Assembly (NCBI GenBank): GCA_964036295.1
Contig: OZ038462.1
Location: 9,248,267-9,312,266 of the forward strand
Source of the DNA: Plumapathes pennacea
Lineage: Eukaryota; Cnidaria; Anthozoa; Antipatharia; Myriopathidae
Reading direction: 5' to 3'
DNA: 64,000 nucleotides
Program-made: the position numbers and the translations under genes
The notes under the pieces: generated by a model
What the model saw: only the letters and a program-made list of their open reading frames with translations
Databases searched by the model: none
What the model was told of the DNA's origin: nothing
In this document: one piece after another, positions 18,161 through 51,800 of the stretch
Position numbering within the stretch: position 1 is the first letter of the stretch
Layout of the letters: each line of letters opens with the position of its first letter

Positions 18161-18417
18161 CACCTTACGTCATCGCATATCACGTGACAATGTGAACCAA
18201 TCAGCGTGTGCTGATTCGTAACCCAGAAAACTAACATGACGATTAAGACACACGGTGCAATCCTAAGCTCGTCGGCCACGAGCAATAAAAATAAAAATAA
18301 AAATATGACGATGATGAAGACACGCTTTCCAATCCTAAGCTCGTCGGCTTCCCACGAGCAATGAGAGAAATTAGATTGAACAAAGCAACTACAGTATATC
18401 ATAGCTGTGTTCACGAA
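18160..18417 (-). mobile_element. 5' end fragment of the Helitron-like family
   Basis: On the - strand the segment at 18225-18166 matches the start of X1 (CTGGGTTACGAATCAGCAC and TTCACATTGTCACGTGA). Outside it the GCTCGTGG...CGAGCTTAGGATTG block occurs twice (18253-18291 and 18330-18366), separated by an ATAAAA-rich run. The same block lies outside the family start at 43804 and 47484, so it probably belongs to the element's end. Confidence 0.5.
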
Positions 18418-18830
18418 AATGGAAAACTTGAAAACCGGAAAACTTGAAACACAACAGTCTCGCGAAACTCGTCTTCAAAAGAGAAGGGAACAGGCACGAG
18501 CAAGGCGGAATCGTGAAACGATCGAACAGCGCCAAGTTCGTCTTGACAAAAGACGGAACTATGACCGAAAAGAAAACAGGGCATGAATGACGATCGAAAG
18601 CGACATGAAGAGAAGCGGGTAACACAGACAACTCCGCAAAGAGAACAGCGCTTGAAAGCGAATCGAGACCTTCAGGAGAAAAAGCGGGCCGAAGAGAAGA
18701 CTCCGCAAAGACAACAGCGCATGAATGCCGACCAAAAGCGACATGAACAGAAGCGGGTAACACAGACAACTCCGCAAAGGGAACAGCGCTTGAAAGCAAA
18801 TCGGGAGCTTCAGACGCCGTTTTGTGTTAA
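18418..18830 (+). pseudogene. Arg/Gln/Lys-rich repeat ORF, frameshifted
   Basis: An ATG at 18418 opens a very basic frame (MENLKTGKLETQQSRETRL...) that ends at a stop near 18586; the reading continues one frame over from 18583. The second part contains near-identical units with TPQREQRLKANR, each about 35 residues apart, and the DNA repeat around GGGTAACACAGACAACTCCG confirms the duplication. Basic repeats of this kind (TPEQREARL-like) are known at the amino ends of proteins encoded by invertebrate mobile elements. It diverges from the adjacent Helitron-like end and could be its relic. Confidence 0.4.
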
Positions 18831-19166
18831 ACTCAGATACTTATTTAGAAAGGACAAGCAACAAAGGTTAGTCAGTGGAAATCGAACAATCACCGTGACA
18901 AATATATTCTATCCCGTATAGCTTGTAACTCGATCACTTCAAGAATGTATTAAAATCTGTATGCTGATCATTTTCCCTCGTAGTATTGTTTTACTACGCT
19001 TCTGTCGCCAGTTTCGGCTACCGTATTCGCTCAGAGCAATCGGAACTTGGAGTCTTGAATGATTTAGTCAGATGTCTTATTTTTCTGTAATCTGACACGC
19101 GGTGATTGCAGCGAGAATCGTTCACAAGCCCTTAGAAGTATTACTAGGTCTGAAGCCCGTGTATAA

Positions 19167-19574
19167 TGGCCGTTTTTATACTACAGACGACTAATTCGTC
19201 CAGACGCATTAGTCGTCTGATTGTTAAGTTCGACTGGTATAAAAACGAGTCGGAGAACTCACTCCATGCACGCTGCTTTTTTGCCGAGATTTCTTCCCTC
19301 GTGCCGCCATCTTGAAACTGTCAAATATCTCGATTTGATACTGAAACATACACTTCTGGTCTCCAGTTAAGTTCGACTCGTTTTTATGCTAGACGCATTT
19401 TTCGTCTGAGACGAATTAGACGACTGTTAAGTGCGTCTTTCAGTCGCACTTAACAGACGCATAAGAATTTAAGTGCGTCTGCCCTGTTTTCCGTTTTTAT
19501 ACTAGACGAATTAGTCGTCCGAGACGACTAATGCGTCTGAGACGAATTAGTCGTCTGTGGTATAAAAACGGCCA
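19167..19574. mobile_element. MITE with TGGCCGTTTTTATAC termini
   Basis: Ends read TGGCCGTTTTTATAC and GTATAAAAACGGCCA. The interior is full of AGACGACTAATTCGTC-type blocks in both orientations, so the 408-bp element can fold almost completely. No clear target duplication beyond AT-rich bases. Confidence 0.85.
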
Positions 19575-20126
19575 ATTTGAAGTAAACTGTTCAAGTTTTG
19601 CTTTGATTCTGGGAGAAATCTTGCTGTTTTGAGTGGGTTCACATACAAAACAATTCGAGCCTATTAAATATGCATGCCTGAGTCTGGAGCATGCAGTCCA
19701 GAGTAAAAACAAATCGCACAGGCAGCCTATTTAATTGTACTGCCTATGAATTCAAAATTGGAAAATCAGTGTTCCTTTTTTCCCGTACTACGACGGCCGA
19801 CCAACTTCAAACTTTGAGTATTAAATTTTGAGAACGTGCTTGGCAGACTGTATGAATTAATTTGACGTGCTGACCGTGGGAAATACGTACTTCGTCACGC
19901 AATCCATTCTTTTTTCAACGCAAAAATATAACACACACCATTCTTTTTCTCCTTTCTTTGCGTGTAGCACTTTAGTTTGAAGAAAAGATTGAGTCAACAT
20001 TTCGGTAAAACAAAGGCTACTCTTGTTGGGAGTTACCAAAGTAAAAGTCCCATCAATGGCAGAGTGAGGGGGTATCTGCGATTATCGTATTTCTAGTATA
20101 GAATTTGCGCTATATAAATGTGTAGG

Positions 20127-21315
20127 GAGCTTAAGCAAACTAGGACGGCGACGGCAACGCGAAGAACCAGGAAAAGAGTGTCTCTGTAATCCTTATGTCT
20201 TTGTAACTTTGCATTATTCTTAGTTTACTCAAATTTGTTCCGTTTTTGCCGAAGTTTTATTGCTTTCATCGTCTCCTACTAAGAAGAACGATTGTCGTAA
20301 TTTCTCAAAATGTCATCCACGTCCTGACAGCAACAGCCTAAAAAAGAAGCATTTGGAGTCGCACGCGAGAGCACGACGACCCGAGCTTGTCAGTTTCACA
20401 TATTCACGTGCGCCTTTTGTCTTCTGCAATGAGTTTATTGTTTCACCACAGGCGGCCCAAGCTGATTGACTGTGTGACGTCACGGTTGTTTTTTTTAGAA
20501 AATGTATGGGAGATTTTAGTCGATCGATAACTCGAGAGATTATGCGAGAATAGAGCTTAGACTTGCTAACCTTGTTGTGGTGGTGGTTTTCTTGCTGCTG
20601 TAGCGATTTCAGCGTGTTTCGCTGAATTTTTCCTCTCTAACAGAAAGAATTTCAAGGCTGGCAACTCGGTCGATCTGGCATCCAGAATGGCTCCAGAAAA
20701 GTCTCTCAAATGCGGCCTTTCAACCTCCGTATGGCCACAAAACCCAGACATATGCCTCTTTCGCATGATGATCAATCTACCGCGACACCGGGGAGGGGCA
20801 AGGCTACATTTGTAGCCGGATTTTTTAAACGAATTATGAATATTAGGCTTTGAAAACATCTCGGAAACATCTCTGAAACATTTAAAAACGTCAACAAAAA
20901 TATTTCTCGACTCTATTTATCGCTCCTAATGACATAACATAAAGGATTCAACTCGATATATGTCTGGGTTTTGTGGCCATAGGGAGGTTGAAAGGCCGTA
21001 TTTGAGAGACTTTTCTGGAGCCATTCTGGATGCCAGATCGACCGAGTTGCCAGCCTTGAAATTCTTTCTGTTAGAGAGGAAAAATTCAGCGAAACACGCT
21101 GAAATCGCTACAGCAGCAAGAAAACCACCACCACAACAAGGTTAGCAAGTCTAAGCTCTATTCTCGCAATACTTTTCGAGCTATCGATCGACTAAAATCT
21201 CCCATACATTTTCTTATAAAACCCAACCGTGACGTCACACAGTCAATCAGCTTGGGCCGTCTGTGGTTTCACCGACGTTGCCGTCGTCCTCTTCCGTCTG
21301 GTGCTTAAACTCTCT
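20127..21315. mobile_element. Inverted-repeat element (GAGCTTAAGC family), host of a nested palindrome
   Basis: Left end GAGCTTAAGCAAACTAGGAC then GGCGACGGCAACG; right end CGTTGCCGTCGTCC then TGCTTAAACTC. The second palindromic element sits inside at 20447-21265. A relative in opposite orientation is at 23902-24410. Its right end is about 110 bp before the start codon of BCKDHB copy B. Confidence 0.7.
20447..21265. mobile_element. Long-palindrome fold-back element with 7-bp target duplication, copy 2
   Basis: Same ends as 13656-14933 (CACAGGCGGCCCAAGC; right end carries one change, CCGTCTGTG). GTTTCAC flanks both sides (20440-20446 and 21266-21272). Arms are shorter than in copy 1 through internal deletion: the segment from AGACATATG jumps to CCTCTTTCGCATG at about 20755. 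Arm sequences carry shared changes that differ from copy 1, so the arms of each element resemble each other more than the other copy. Confidence 0.85.
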
Positions 21316-21424
21316 ATTACGTTCATACGGTGCTCCAAAAGGCATCCTCAGCCAGCGGTTTTCCCACTTCATCCGCTTCAGTCCTTTTCTACTTGCGTAA
21401 GCCTGGGAAGAGTTAGTAATCAAA

Positions 21425-37066
<15,642 letters not shown>

Positions 37067-37311
37067 ATTTCAATTTCTTTCTTCCATGCAGTGGTTAGGT
37101 GGGTTGTCATCATCCCGCAAGCTTTTACGTCATATATATAGAGGATATTTCACGGCGGCCCGAATATGACTATTACATAATCTCTGGTGTGATACAGAGA
37201 TTTACGCCACCGAGAAATGTCGTATCTGAACGCAAGTAAAATTACGATATTTTTACGTGTGATGATATCAGCCAAGTAGTGATCTTGCACTGCATATTTT
37301 CGCATTTCTTA

Positions 37312-37739
37312 GGCCCCGTCTATATGAAAAAATGTTGTCCCGGGTAACCGAGACAACCCACCCACCGAGACAACTTTACCGAGCGTTTGAATGGAAAAAT
37401 TTTGTCCCAGTTAAACCTGTTTAAAGCTGGCCCTCTCGGTTTGTAGACTGGGAAGAACTTTTAAAACTTCGTTTATAAAACCCACGGATAGCGGAGCGAA
37501 GGAAGACCGTCTTATCGTTGATTTCTGCAAATGTTTACATGGCGAAAAGTTGTCCCGTCACACAGGGTCACCCTATCTAATCAACCGAGTGTCCCTGTCC
37601 CCGGGGTCACCCTGTTTCCCTAGACGAGCTGTGATTTGTCATGTAAACGCTCGCTTCGATTTATAAAGAAACGTATGAATAGTTACTGAGAATAATGACT
37701 CGGGTCCCCGGGCCAACTTTTTCTCATATAAACAAGGCC
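37312..37739. mobile_element. MITE with GGCC...TATATGA termini and TTA target duplication
   Basis: GGCCCCGTCTATATGAAAAA on the left and TTTTTCTCATATAAACAAGGCC on the right in degenerate form, with TTA on both sides (37309-37311 and 37740-37742). The interior has GGTAACCGAGACAA and CCGGGGTCACCC blocks. Related in design to 27495-27908. Absent from the matching flank of copy A. Confidence 0.8.
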
Positions 37740-38302
37740 TTAGTGGTGGAAATCTCTGTATCACACTAGAGTTCATGAAATAAACACTTCGCTCACTCGT
37801 GAGATATCTAGATGAACACTCGAAGATAAATTCATATCTCCGCACGCCCATGTATTATTTCGAGTGGTATATAAAAAACAATATATACGAACGAGCGCAG
37901 CGAGTGAATGAAATATTGTTTTTACCACTTTAAAATAAAATCCATGACTCCAAGTCGCCGTGTACTTTTTATTATTATATGACTGTGACGTAGTTTTACC
38001 ATATAAGATCGCAACAGAGTGCCGGTACGGGAGCGTATTACACACTTCAAATCCGTATTACACTGTAGAAAACCGGTTTGACCGGTTTAGACGCGCGCGT
38101 ATCACAAATGAATCAAAGATTTTTCTGAGTGCAAGGTAAAACGGTGCAACGAAAGTCTATGAATTTTCAGATACAAGACCCTTCCATCGAAAGAAACTAT
38201 ATAGACGCGAGCGTGCTACTGGCAAATAGATCATTAGTGACGGCTTAGTAACTAGCGTTTACTGCGCATGTTAAAAGTGCACAGTTGACACCATACCCTC
38301 TA

Positions 38303-38569
38303 AAGCCCCTGTCAAACGGTCACAACATTAATTGTCTCAACATTCTCTTAACATTGTTAAGAGCCGGTGTTGAGGCCTTTTGACACCCCCTCAACATTGT
38401 TGAGACATGTTGGGAAGAGTTTGAGTTCGCTTAAACTTTGTCTCAACATCGTCTTAACATTTCTTTTGTTCTCGAAATGTTGTGACTGTTTGACATGGCA
38501 CGTTCTCAACATCTCTCAACATTGTTGAGATATGTTGAGACAAATGTTGTGACCGTTTGACAGGGGCTT
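38303..38569. mobile_element. MITE with AAGCCCCTGTCAAACG termini
   Basis: AAGCCCCTGTCAAACGGTCA on the left and TGACCGTTTGACAGGGGCTT (one base different) on the right; inside, CAACATTGTTGAGA palindromes repeat. TA flanks the element. The flank of copy A reads across without it (8193-8205), an empty site. Confidence 0.85.
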
Positions 38570-39739
38570 ACTGCTCATGCGTCAAAAACATAGTTATCGA
38601 TAACTCACTTACAGACGAGAAAAAAATGAGTCCGCCGCGTTTGTCATCGACTGCTAAAGTAGTTTTCCTTTTGAAAACGCACAAGAACAAGGAAAAGTGC
38701 TGTATAAAACCGGAAATGACGCGGCATAACAAAAGGGAATATTTTCCTTTGTTTATTGTCACGGAGAAAATGTCATTCACAAAAACACTTGAGCGGGTAA
38801 AATAGCTTTGTTATTGCTGTATAAAGCGAGTTTCGCGATCGAATAAAATCTCCCTTACAGTCCCTATGAAGTCCCAACTGTCATTCCGTCGTTGGTACGC
38901 AACGCAGGGGGTATCACATGTCACATGACGCGAAACCAGACAAACCGGTTTAGAGCGTACTTCGAAATTGACTCGTGCGGATACCGGTGAGTAAAACTTG
39001 AATGAGTCTCTGTGACTTGTTAATCTAAAGAAAATTGTGTTTTTTTAAATTTAGTAATATTTAAGGAAAGGAATGAAAATGAAATGGGAGCGTTTCAATA
39101 CCAACTCGCTTTTGGGTAAGTTTTCGCAGGCCTTCTAAAAAATAGCCTGCGATCTAGCCCTTCTTTTCCTCCCCCCGAAAAAATACAAAAGGCAGTGAGG
39201 GGGAGGGGGGGAGAGAAAGCTGCTTAATCGCAGGTCATCTAAAAAACCGGTGTTTGCCAACTGCGGACCGCAGACTTACAGACTGCAGAGCAGAAAAAAA
39301 CAAATTCAAAAAAAAAAAAGAAAAAAATGTCTAAATACTTATACATCGACAACCTAAGACTCGAGATTTTAAAACTTCGGAGATTTCATGCCTTGAAAAT
39401 TGCTACTTTTGTTGAGTTTTGCCTTGTTAAATATACATGACCTTGTGTCCCAATGTAAACCTTAGTTAAATCAATACAGACTTAATTTAATAATTTATCA
39501 AAATTAATTTTTAAAATCAAAACACAATTGCTTAGTGCACGCACGGGGTGTGGATAACAGCGCCCCTTTATAAACAGAATGTTTGATTTTTTAGTACACA
39601 GAAATGAAATTATCAACATTTCTAAATATATATTAAAATATGCATGCGCCCTTTGATTGGTTTACGGATTGGGTTGATTGACAGAAGTAAGGGAGTTAAA
39701 TATCCCTCTTGGCCCTGAGAGGTCCAGTTCGCTTTGGTC
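38570..39739. other. Intergenic stretch and 5' flank of the fibrinogen-domain gene
   Basis: 38570-38800 is still homologous to the flank of copy A (8200-8645 without its elements). Beyond that nothing is recognised except A-rich and G-rich runs. TTAAATAT at 39695-39702 is about 40 bp before the start codon and could serve as a TATA-like element. Confidence 0.4.
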
Positions 39740-45388
<5,649 letters not shown>

Positions 45389-45513
45389 CTTACATGACAA
45401 TAATGGCTGTGTCATAAAATGCGTGCGGTCCTTTTTACATCTTTGTAGGTAAACCACGTGTTTCAAATGCTGGATTCGCTTTATCCTTCCTGCGTTTTAA
45501 ACACCAAGGAAAT

Positions 45514-45519
45514 ATTAAA
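45514..45519 (+). promoter_or_regulatory. Possible polyadenylation signal ATTAAA
   Basis: ATTAAA about 125 bp after the stop codon of the fibrinogen-domain gene; the first common variant signal seen in its 3' flank. Confidence 0.35.
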
Positions 45520-45721
45520 CATCACAGCAACGTTTTTAACGAGGAAACTTTCGCACTTTTTGTGAGTGTCCAACTGACGTAATGGAAATCATGATACTAC
45601 TTGTAGTTTTAGACTGTGTTTCGGAACTGCTCTTAAAACTCCTTTTGTTTCTGCTTCCCCCCTGCCGCTTTTTGTCACTCGCTCCGCATCATCTGAGGAT
45701 GTGATCAATCGTGCGAAAGCT

Positions 45722-45905
45722 TGACTGTTAAAATTTTAAACTTGAATTTTAAACTTGAATGTTGAATTGTAACTTGAATGTTGAATTGTAAACTTGAATG
45801 TTGAATTGCAAACACTTGAATGTTGAACTGTAAAATTTACTGTTGAATTGTAAACTTAAATGTTGAACTGTAAACTTGACTGTTAAATTGTAAACTTGAA
45901 TGTCG
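45722..45905. repeat. TTGAATTGTAAACTTGAATG minisatellite
   Basis: About eight imperfect copies of a 20-25 nt unit, directly downstream of the fibrinogen-domain gene and just after a GTGCGAAAGCTTGACTG segment that resembles a retroelement tail. Confidence 0.85.
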
Positions 45906-45939
45906 AGTCGTATATAAACTTAAATTGGTAGGGATATTT

Positions 45940-46075
45940 GACAATTATCCTACGAGGGCGCGCCTAATATGGATTGATAAATAACCAACGAGGCACCGCG
46001 CCTCGTTGGTTATTATCAATCAATATTCGGCAAGTTCGAGTTGGATAATTATTTTATTAAAAACTGGACCACAAA
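45940..46075. mobile_element. Inverted-repeat element with AACCAACGAGGC hairpin
   Basis: AACCAACGAGGC-ACCGC-GCCTCGTTGGTT forms a perfect hairpin at 45982-46010, flanked by inverted ATTGAT and ATTATCC segments (TTGACAATTATCC on the left, GGATAATTAT on the right). Confidence 0.6.
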
Positions 46076-46589
46076 ATACTCTCCAAAATGATTTCTTTTG
46101 ACGCAAAAAAGACCGGAAGACGGCTTAACTTCCGCTCCAAAAATACAATGATCACATGATTACCGCAACTATGACAACGTCTTGCGAACGGGCTAATAGC
46201 TCAATGAATGAAAATCGAGTGAAGAACACATTATCATGGAATTACACCACACAAACACAATCAAAAGGAGTTTACAAAAATATCTTAAGGTGATGTACAA
46301 AAATTATTGAAAACTTGGACGTTGGTACAGTTGTAAACATCGCATTACGGAGGGAATCGCTTTCTTTGCTCGCCATGTGCGACGTTTGTGATGCTGCTTG
46401 AAACTGACAGCTGGCTGTGCTGAACGAGAACTGAAGCTGGAGATGCTTGAACATCAGCAATGAATATTAAAGAAGAAAACTATATTTGCTTCTGTGAGGG
46501 CAGAGTCGGTGGTGATGGAAAACTGCTTACATCGCGGAGGCGAACCGAAGTAAGTGATCGATCGTCGTCTTGTTCCCTTTGCTGTTGTA

Positions 46590-47484
46590 TAAAAATGCGT
46601 GACGTCTCTTTTTATGCACAATCGATTATGACAGTTTGACTTCGACACTTATTTCTAATCAGAGGCCATGATTAATCCAGCCTTCGCTTCAATACTTATC
46701 TGTTTTCTTTTATTAACTGAATGCGTTTCTTCTATCAGGCTTTCGAATATTCGTGCTCTGTAACAAATATAAAATTGAAAGCGAGGAATTGTAACACGAG
46801 ACATGCTCACAATATTATTGCGGTTTTGTTCACAGTGTGTTCAGTCCATTTGTGACTGCAAACTCAATGCTCAGGACTATTTCGGTGTATTTTTCATTTC
46901 TAGTATACACATGACCATTGCGAAACAAAGGCTACATGATCGAATGAGAGAAACATTTCAACAAGCAATGTACGATAAGCAGAAGCATTTTATGAGGCAA
47001 CAGATGTCATGTACTGTGTAAAGCATAAATCGCCATTGTTTTACGGCTAAAGCTCATCGTATCTTTGGTTTCCGTCTTGTTATCTTCCCAGAAGTATTTC
47101 GTGTCGCCACAGAAAGATTCGTCGGGGCTAAATAATTAGCGGCAACAGAGATATTTGCAGTCCCGCAGCGGTATCCATTAAACATTTGTTCACGGCTGTT
47201 CTCAAAGCTCCCGCGGTGAACTTAAGAACGCAAGCCAGAATCATTCCCTAAAATCCAGTTTATCCGTGCATGTTCCACAGAGCCGAACGGTGTTGAGTTT
47301 GGATGGGATGCAGTTAACTTTAACATACAAATAACGAACAATTCAATAGCCCACATCTCAAATTGTTTGCGATGTCAATTTACGTCATCGCATGTCATGT
47401 GACACTGTGAACCAATCACCGTGTGCTGATTCTCGACCCAGAAAAAAAAAATTGCAATTTTAAGCTCACCGCAGCCGCGAGCAA
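46590..47484 (-). mobile_element. Helitron-like element, deletion copy (X4)
   Basis: On the - strand it runs from the family start (GGGTCGAGAATCAGCACACG at 47444 downward) to the AGGCCTCTGATTAGAAATAAG block and TCATAATCGATTGTGCATAAA; the hairpin end is missing. It lies downstream of the fibrinogen-domain gene in reverse orientation to X3. A 36-codon frame (46912-47021 +) starting MTIAKQRLHDRMRE is partly matched at 16300-16380 but is antisense to the element ORFs. Confidence 0.5.
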
Positions 47485-48496
47485 TAAAACGCCATATTGG
47501 TGTGGATTTAAAAATAGAACGCGAGGGCTCCGACAAAGGGCTACACCGACTAGGTGATGCTATCAGCTTAGCTTGTTCCTATTCCCTCTCGTTCGTTTCA
47601 TTTCCCAGGATTCATCGCGGTTTGTTAGTCACACGAGGGCTACGATACAAATCGCTTGGTTCATCCGATTTACAGTACCTTTAGGCGGTTCCTACGAACC
47701 TTTCCTGGACGAAGGTATGTTCTAGTTCTCATTTACTCGTTTATCTCGTATATTTCTCTTCCTTTATTCGTTGCTGGCAACTTTTTTGAGCCAAAGGCGT
47801 AAGATTTTTATCCTGCATGTACCAGGATGTTCGAAGATGACCCGACCATCTCCGAAGATTTCCGAAGACTTTCCGAAGTACCAGTTCGGCAAACAGAACC
47901 TTGCCCCAGTGCTTCTCCTTCAGAAATTGAAAAATGTAGGGGAAGTAGCATCATTTATACTTATGGACGTTTCCTCTCTCGCATCCGCTCGAGTTTCCGT
48001 ATTTTTCGAAAATGTGCCAGTTGAAATAGCCTGCGCCTTATCCGAACTTAGCGGTGTTTACTCGGACTACGCAGGCCAAGTTAAAGCTAGAACAGCTTTT
48101 AAAAAATTTTAACCCGGGCATGAGAAACCGGTCTGTAGGTGTCGAAGTTTTTGACCCACAGCTCTTATTACTCATAAATTCTATATAAAAACCTTCATTA
48201 TACATGCAAGAATATTTCCTGAAAATTTCGTGCGATTCTGAAAGGTTCCTGAAAGTTTGAAGAGTTTTCAATTTTTAGCTCCAAAATGGCCCTTTTTTAA
48301 GAAATGGTAAGGTTATGGCCTATGCTTTTTGCCAAAAACGGCCAGGGAATGTGACGTAACTGTCATGGCGGACAGTCATTGTAAGCTCTGTATAACTGCA
48401 GTTCTCTCGCCTTTTTTGCATTCGTTACTGTTACATGTTACTCGTTCCTGTTTTGTAGACGTCTTGTTCTCATTCAGGAATATATTCAGTGTCAGT

Positions 48497-48830
48497 ATGA
48501 CAAAACCGAAGAGGCGAACAACTGGTAAATCTGTCAATCAAGCCGAACAAGCCGAGCAAGCTGATCAAGCCCAACAAGCCGAAGCGCCACACGAGGCCAG
48601 CTCTGAACCGTCGAAGGCCGCCGAAGAGGAACTGGTTTCGCTTGCGACTTGCAAATGCTCTCAGTTCAGGAGTCCATGCTGAAAACGATCTTTGACTCCG
48701 TTATTTCTTCTGTGAATGCTCGGGTTGATGAGCTAGTGAAAACTACAGTCACAGCTATAAAGACGAGTTTGGAATACGCGCAGAGATATATTGAGGACTT
48801 GAGGCCACTGAGAACTCAACTTCCTGGGAC
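48497..48830 (+). pseudogene. LINE-type ORF1 remnant (coiled-coil protein), frameshifted
   Basis: From ATG 48497: a basic start MTKPKRRTTG, Ala/Gln/Glu repeats (EQAEQADQAQQAE), then, one frame over from about 48649, SVQESMLKTIFDSVISSVNARVDEL as an amphipathic helix and SLEYAQRYIEDL. This is the layout of ORF1-type coiled-coil proteins of cnidarian non-LTR elements (family knowledge). It breaks off where the tandem array starts, and a degenerate unit of that array also lies before it (48165-48320). Confidence 0.5.
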
Positions 48831-51800
48831 TATAACAAGGCTTTTTGCAATACATTTGCTTTATCTATGTTTATCCGTTGGCGAAATATAGCAGCAAAAC
48901 CGCTTAAAACTTCGAAAGGTGTGAGGTTTTAATTAGTCTATGATTAGTTGTAATTTGCTCTAGTTTCTCACGATCCCCTGGATAATCTTTTACAAAAAAT
49001 ATATAAAAACCGTCGTCATATTCTCAGGACCGTTTCCTGAAAGTTTCATGCGATTCTGAGATGGTCGAAAAATGTCCGTATTTCGACAAAATACTAAGGC
49101 TATAGGCCATCAAATTTAGCCGGTTTTGACCAAAAATTGTAAACTCTTGAAACTTTTAGGAAACCTTCCTGGGACTATAAAAAGACTTTTTGCAATACAT
49201 TTGCTTTGTTTATCTTAATCCGTTGGCGAGATATAGCAGCAAAAACGTTTAAAACTTCGAAAGGTGTGATGTTTTAATTAGTCGATGATTTCCTCTATTT
49301 TGCTCTAATTTCTCACGATCCGCTGGATAAATGTTTACAAAAAATATATAACAACCGTCGTCATATTCCCAGCACCGTTTCCTGAAAGTTTCATGCGATT
49401 CTGAGATGGTCGAAAATTGACCGTATTTCGACAAAACTAAGGCTATAACACATCAAAATTAGCCGATTTTGGCCAAAAATTGAAAACTCTTGAAACTGTT
49501 AGGAAACCTTCCTGGGACTATAACAAGACTTTTTGCAACACATTTGCTTTATTTATCTGTATCCGTTGGCGAGATATAGCAGCAAAACCGCTTAAAACTT
49601 CGAAAGGTGCGATGTTTAAATTAGTCTATGATTTCCTTTAATTTGCTCTAATTTCTCACAACCCGCTGGATAAAATTTTAGAAAAAATATATAAGAACAG
49701 CTGGATTAGTCCCAGGAACGTTTCCTGAAAATTTCATGCGATTCTGAGATGGTCGAAAATTGACCGTAGTACGACAAAATACGAAGGCTATAGGCCATAA
49801 AAATTAGCCGATTTTGGCCAAAAATTGAAAACACTTGAAACTGTTAGGAAACCTTCCTGGGACTATAACAAGACTTTTCGCAATATATTTGCTTTATTTC
49901 TTTTCGTCTGTTGACAAGATAGAGCAGGAAAATCACTAAAAACTTCGAAAGGTGTAATGTTTTAAGTAGTGATGATTTGCTTTAATTTACACAGATTTTG
50001 AAAACCCGCTGGATAAAATTTTACAAAAAAAGTATAACAACCGTACGAATAGTCCCAGGAAAGTTTTCTGAAATTTTCATGCGATTCTGAGATGGTCAAA
50101 AAATGACCGTATTTCGACAAAATACTAAGGCTATAGCCCATCAAAATTAGCCGATTTTGGCCAAAAATTGTAAACTCTTGAAACTTTTAGGAAACCTTCC
50201 TGGGACTATAACAAGACTTTTTACAATACATTTGCTTTATTTATTTTTATCCGTTGGCAAGATATAGCAGCAAAAACGTTTAAAACTTCGAAAATTGTGA
50301 TGTTTTAATTAGTCGATGATTTGCTCTAATTTGCTCTAATTTCTCACGATCCGCTGGATACATTTTTACAAAAAATTATGTAACAGCCGTCGTCATATTC
50401 CCTGGACCGTTTACTGAAAGTTTCATTCGATTCTGAGATGGTCGAAAAATGACCGTTTTTCGACAAAATACTAACTAAGGTAATAGGCCATCAAATCTAA
50501 CCGATTGGGCCAAAAATTGAAAACTCTTGAAACTTTTAGGAAACCTTCCTGTGACTAGAACAAGGCTTTTTGGGATACATTTGCTTTAATTATCTTTATC
50601 CGTTGGCGAAATATAGCAGCAAAACCGCTTAAAACTTCGAAAGGTGTGATGTTTAAATTAGTCTATGATTTCCTTTAATTTGCTTTCTTTTTTCACAACC
50701 TCCTGGATAAAATTTTACAAAAAAGGTATAACAACCGTGGGAATGGACTCAGCAACGTTTTCTGAAATTTTTATACGATTCTGAGATGGTCGAAAAAATG
50801 ACCGTATTTCAACAAAATACCAAGGCTATAGGCCATCAAATATAGCCCATTTTGGCCAATAATTGAAAACTCTTGAAATTTTTAGGAAACCTTCCTGGGA
50901 CTATAACAAGGCTTTTTGCAATACATTTGCTTTATTTATGTTTATCCGTTGGCGAGATATAGCAGCAAAAACGTTTAAAACTTCGAAAGGTGTGATGTTT
51001 TAATTAGTCGATGTTCTGAAACCTGTTTCCTGAAACTTTCATGCAATTCTGAGGTGGTCGAAAACTGACCTTATTTCGAGAAAATACTAAAGGCTATAGC
51101 CCATCAAAATTAGCCGATTTTGGCCAAAAATTTAAAACTCTTGAAACTGTTATGAAAAACTTCCTGGGACTATAACAAGACTTTTTGCAATACATTTCCT
51201 TTATTTATCTGTATCCGTTGGCGAGATATAGCAGCAAAACCGCTTAAAACTTCGAAAGGTGCGATGTTTAAATTAGTCTATGATTTCCTTTAATTTGCTC
51301 TAATTTCTCACAACACGCTGGATAAAATTTTATAAGATATATATATAAGAACGGTGGGATTAGTCCCAGGAACGTTTCCTGAAAGTTTCATGCGATTCTG
51401 AGATGGTCGAAAAATGACTGTATTACGACAAAATACTAAGACTATAGCCCATCAAAATTAGCCGATTTTGGCCTAAAATTGAAAACTCTTGAAACTGTTA
51501 GGTAGCCCTCCTGGGACTATAACAAGACTTTTCGCAATTTTATTTGCTTTATTTCTTTTCGTCTGTTGGCGAGATAGAGCAGGAAAACCGCTTAAAACCT
51601 CGAAAGGTGTAATGTTTTAAATAGTCGATGATTTGCTTTAATTTGCTCTGATTTTTCACAACCCGCTGGATAAAATTTTACAAAAAAAGTATAACAACCG
51701 TGGGAATAGTCCCAGGAACGTTTTCTGAAATTTTCATGCGATTCTGAGATGGTCGAAACAATGTCCGTATTTCGACAAAATACTAAGGCTATAGGCCATC

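Noticed and set aside
39734-39739. Upstream TTG as start of the fibrinogen-domain gene
   Set aside because: An ATG two codons later gives a good signal peptide and is the normal start in a eukaryote.
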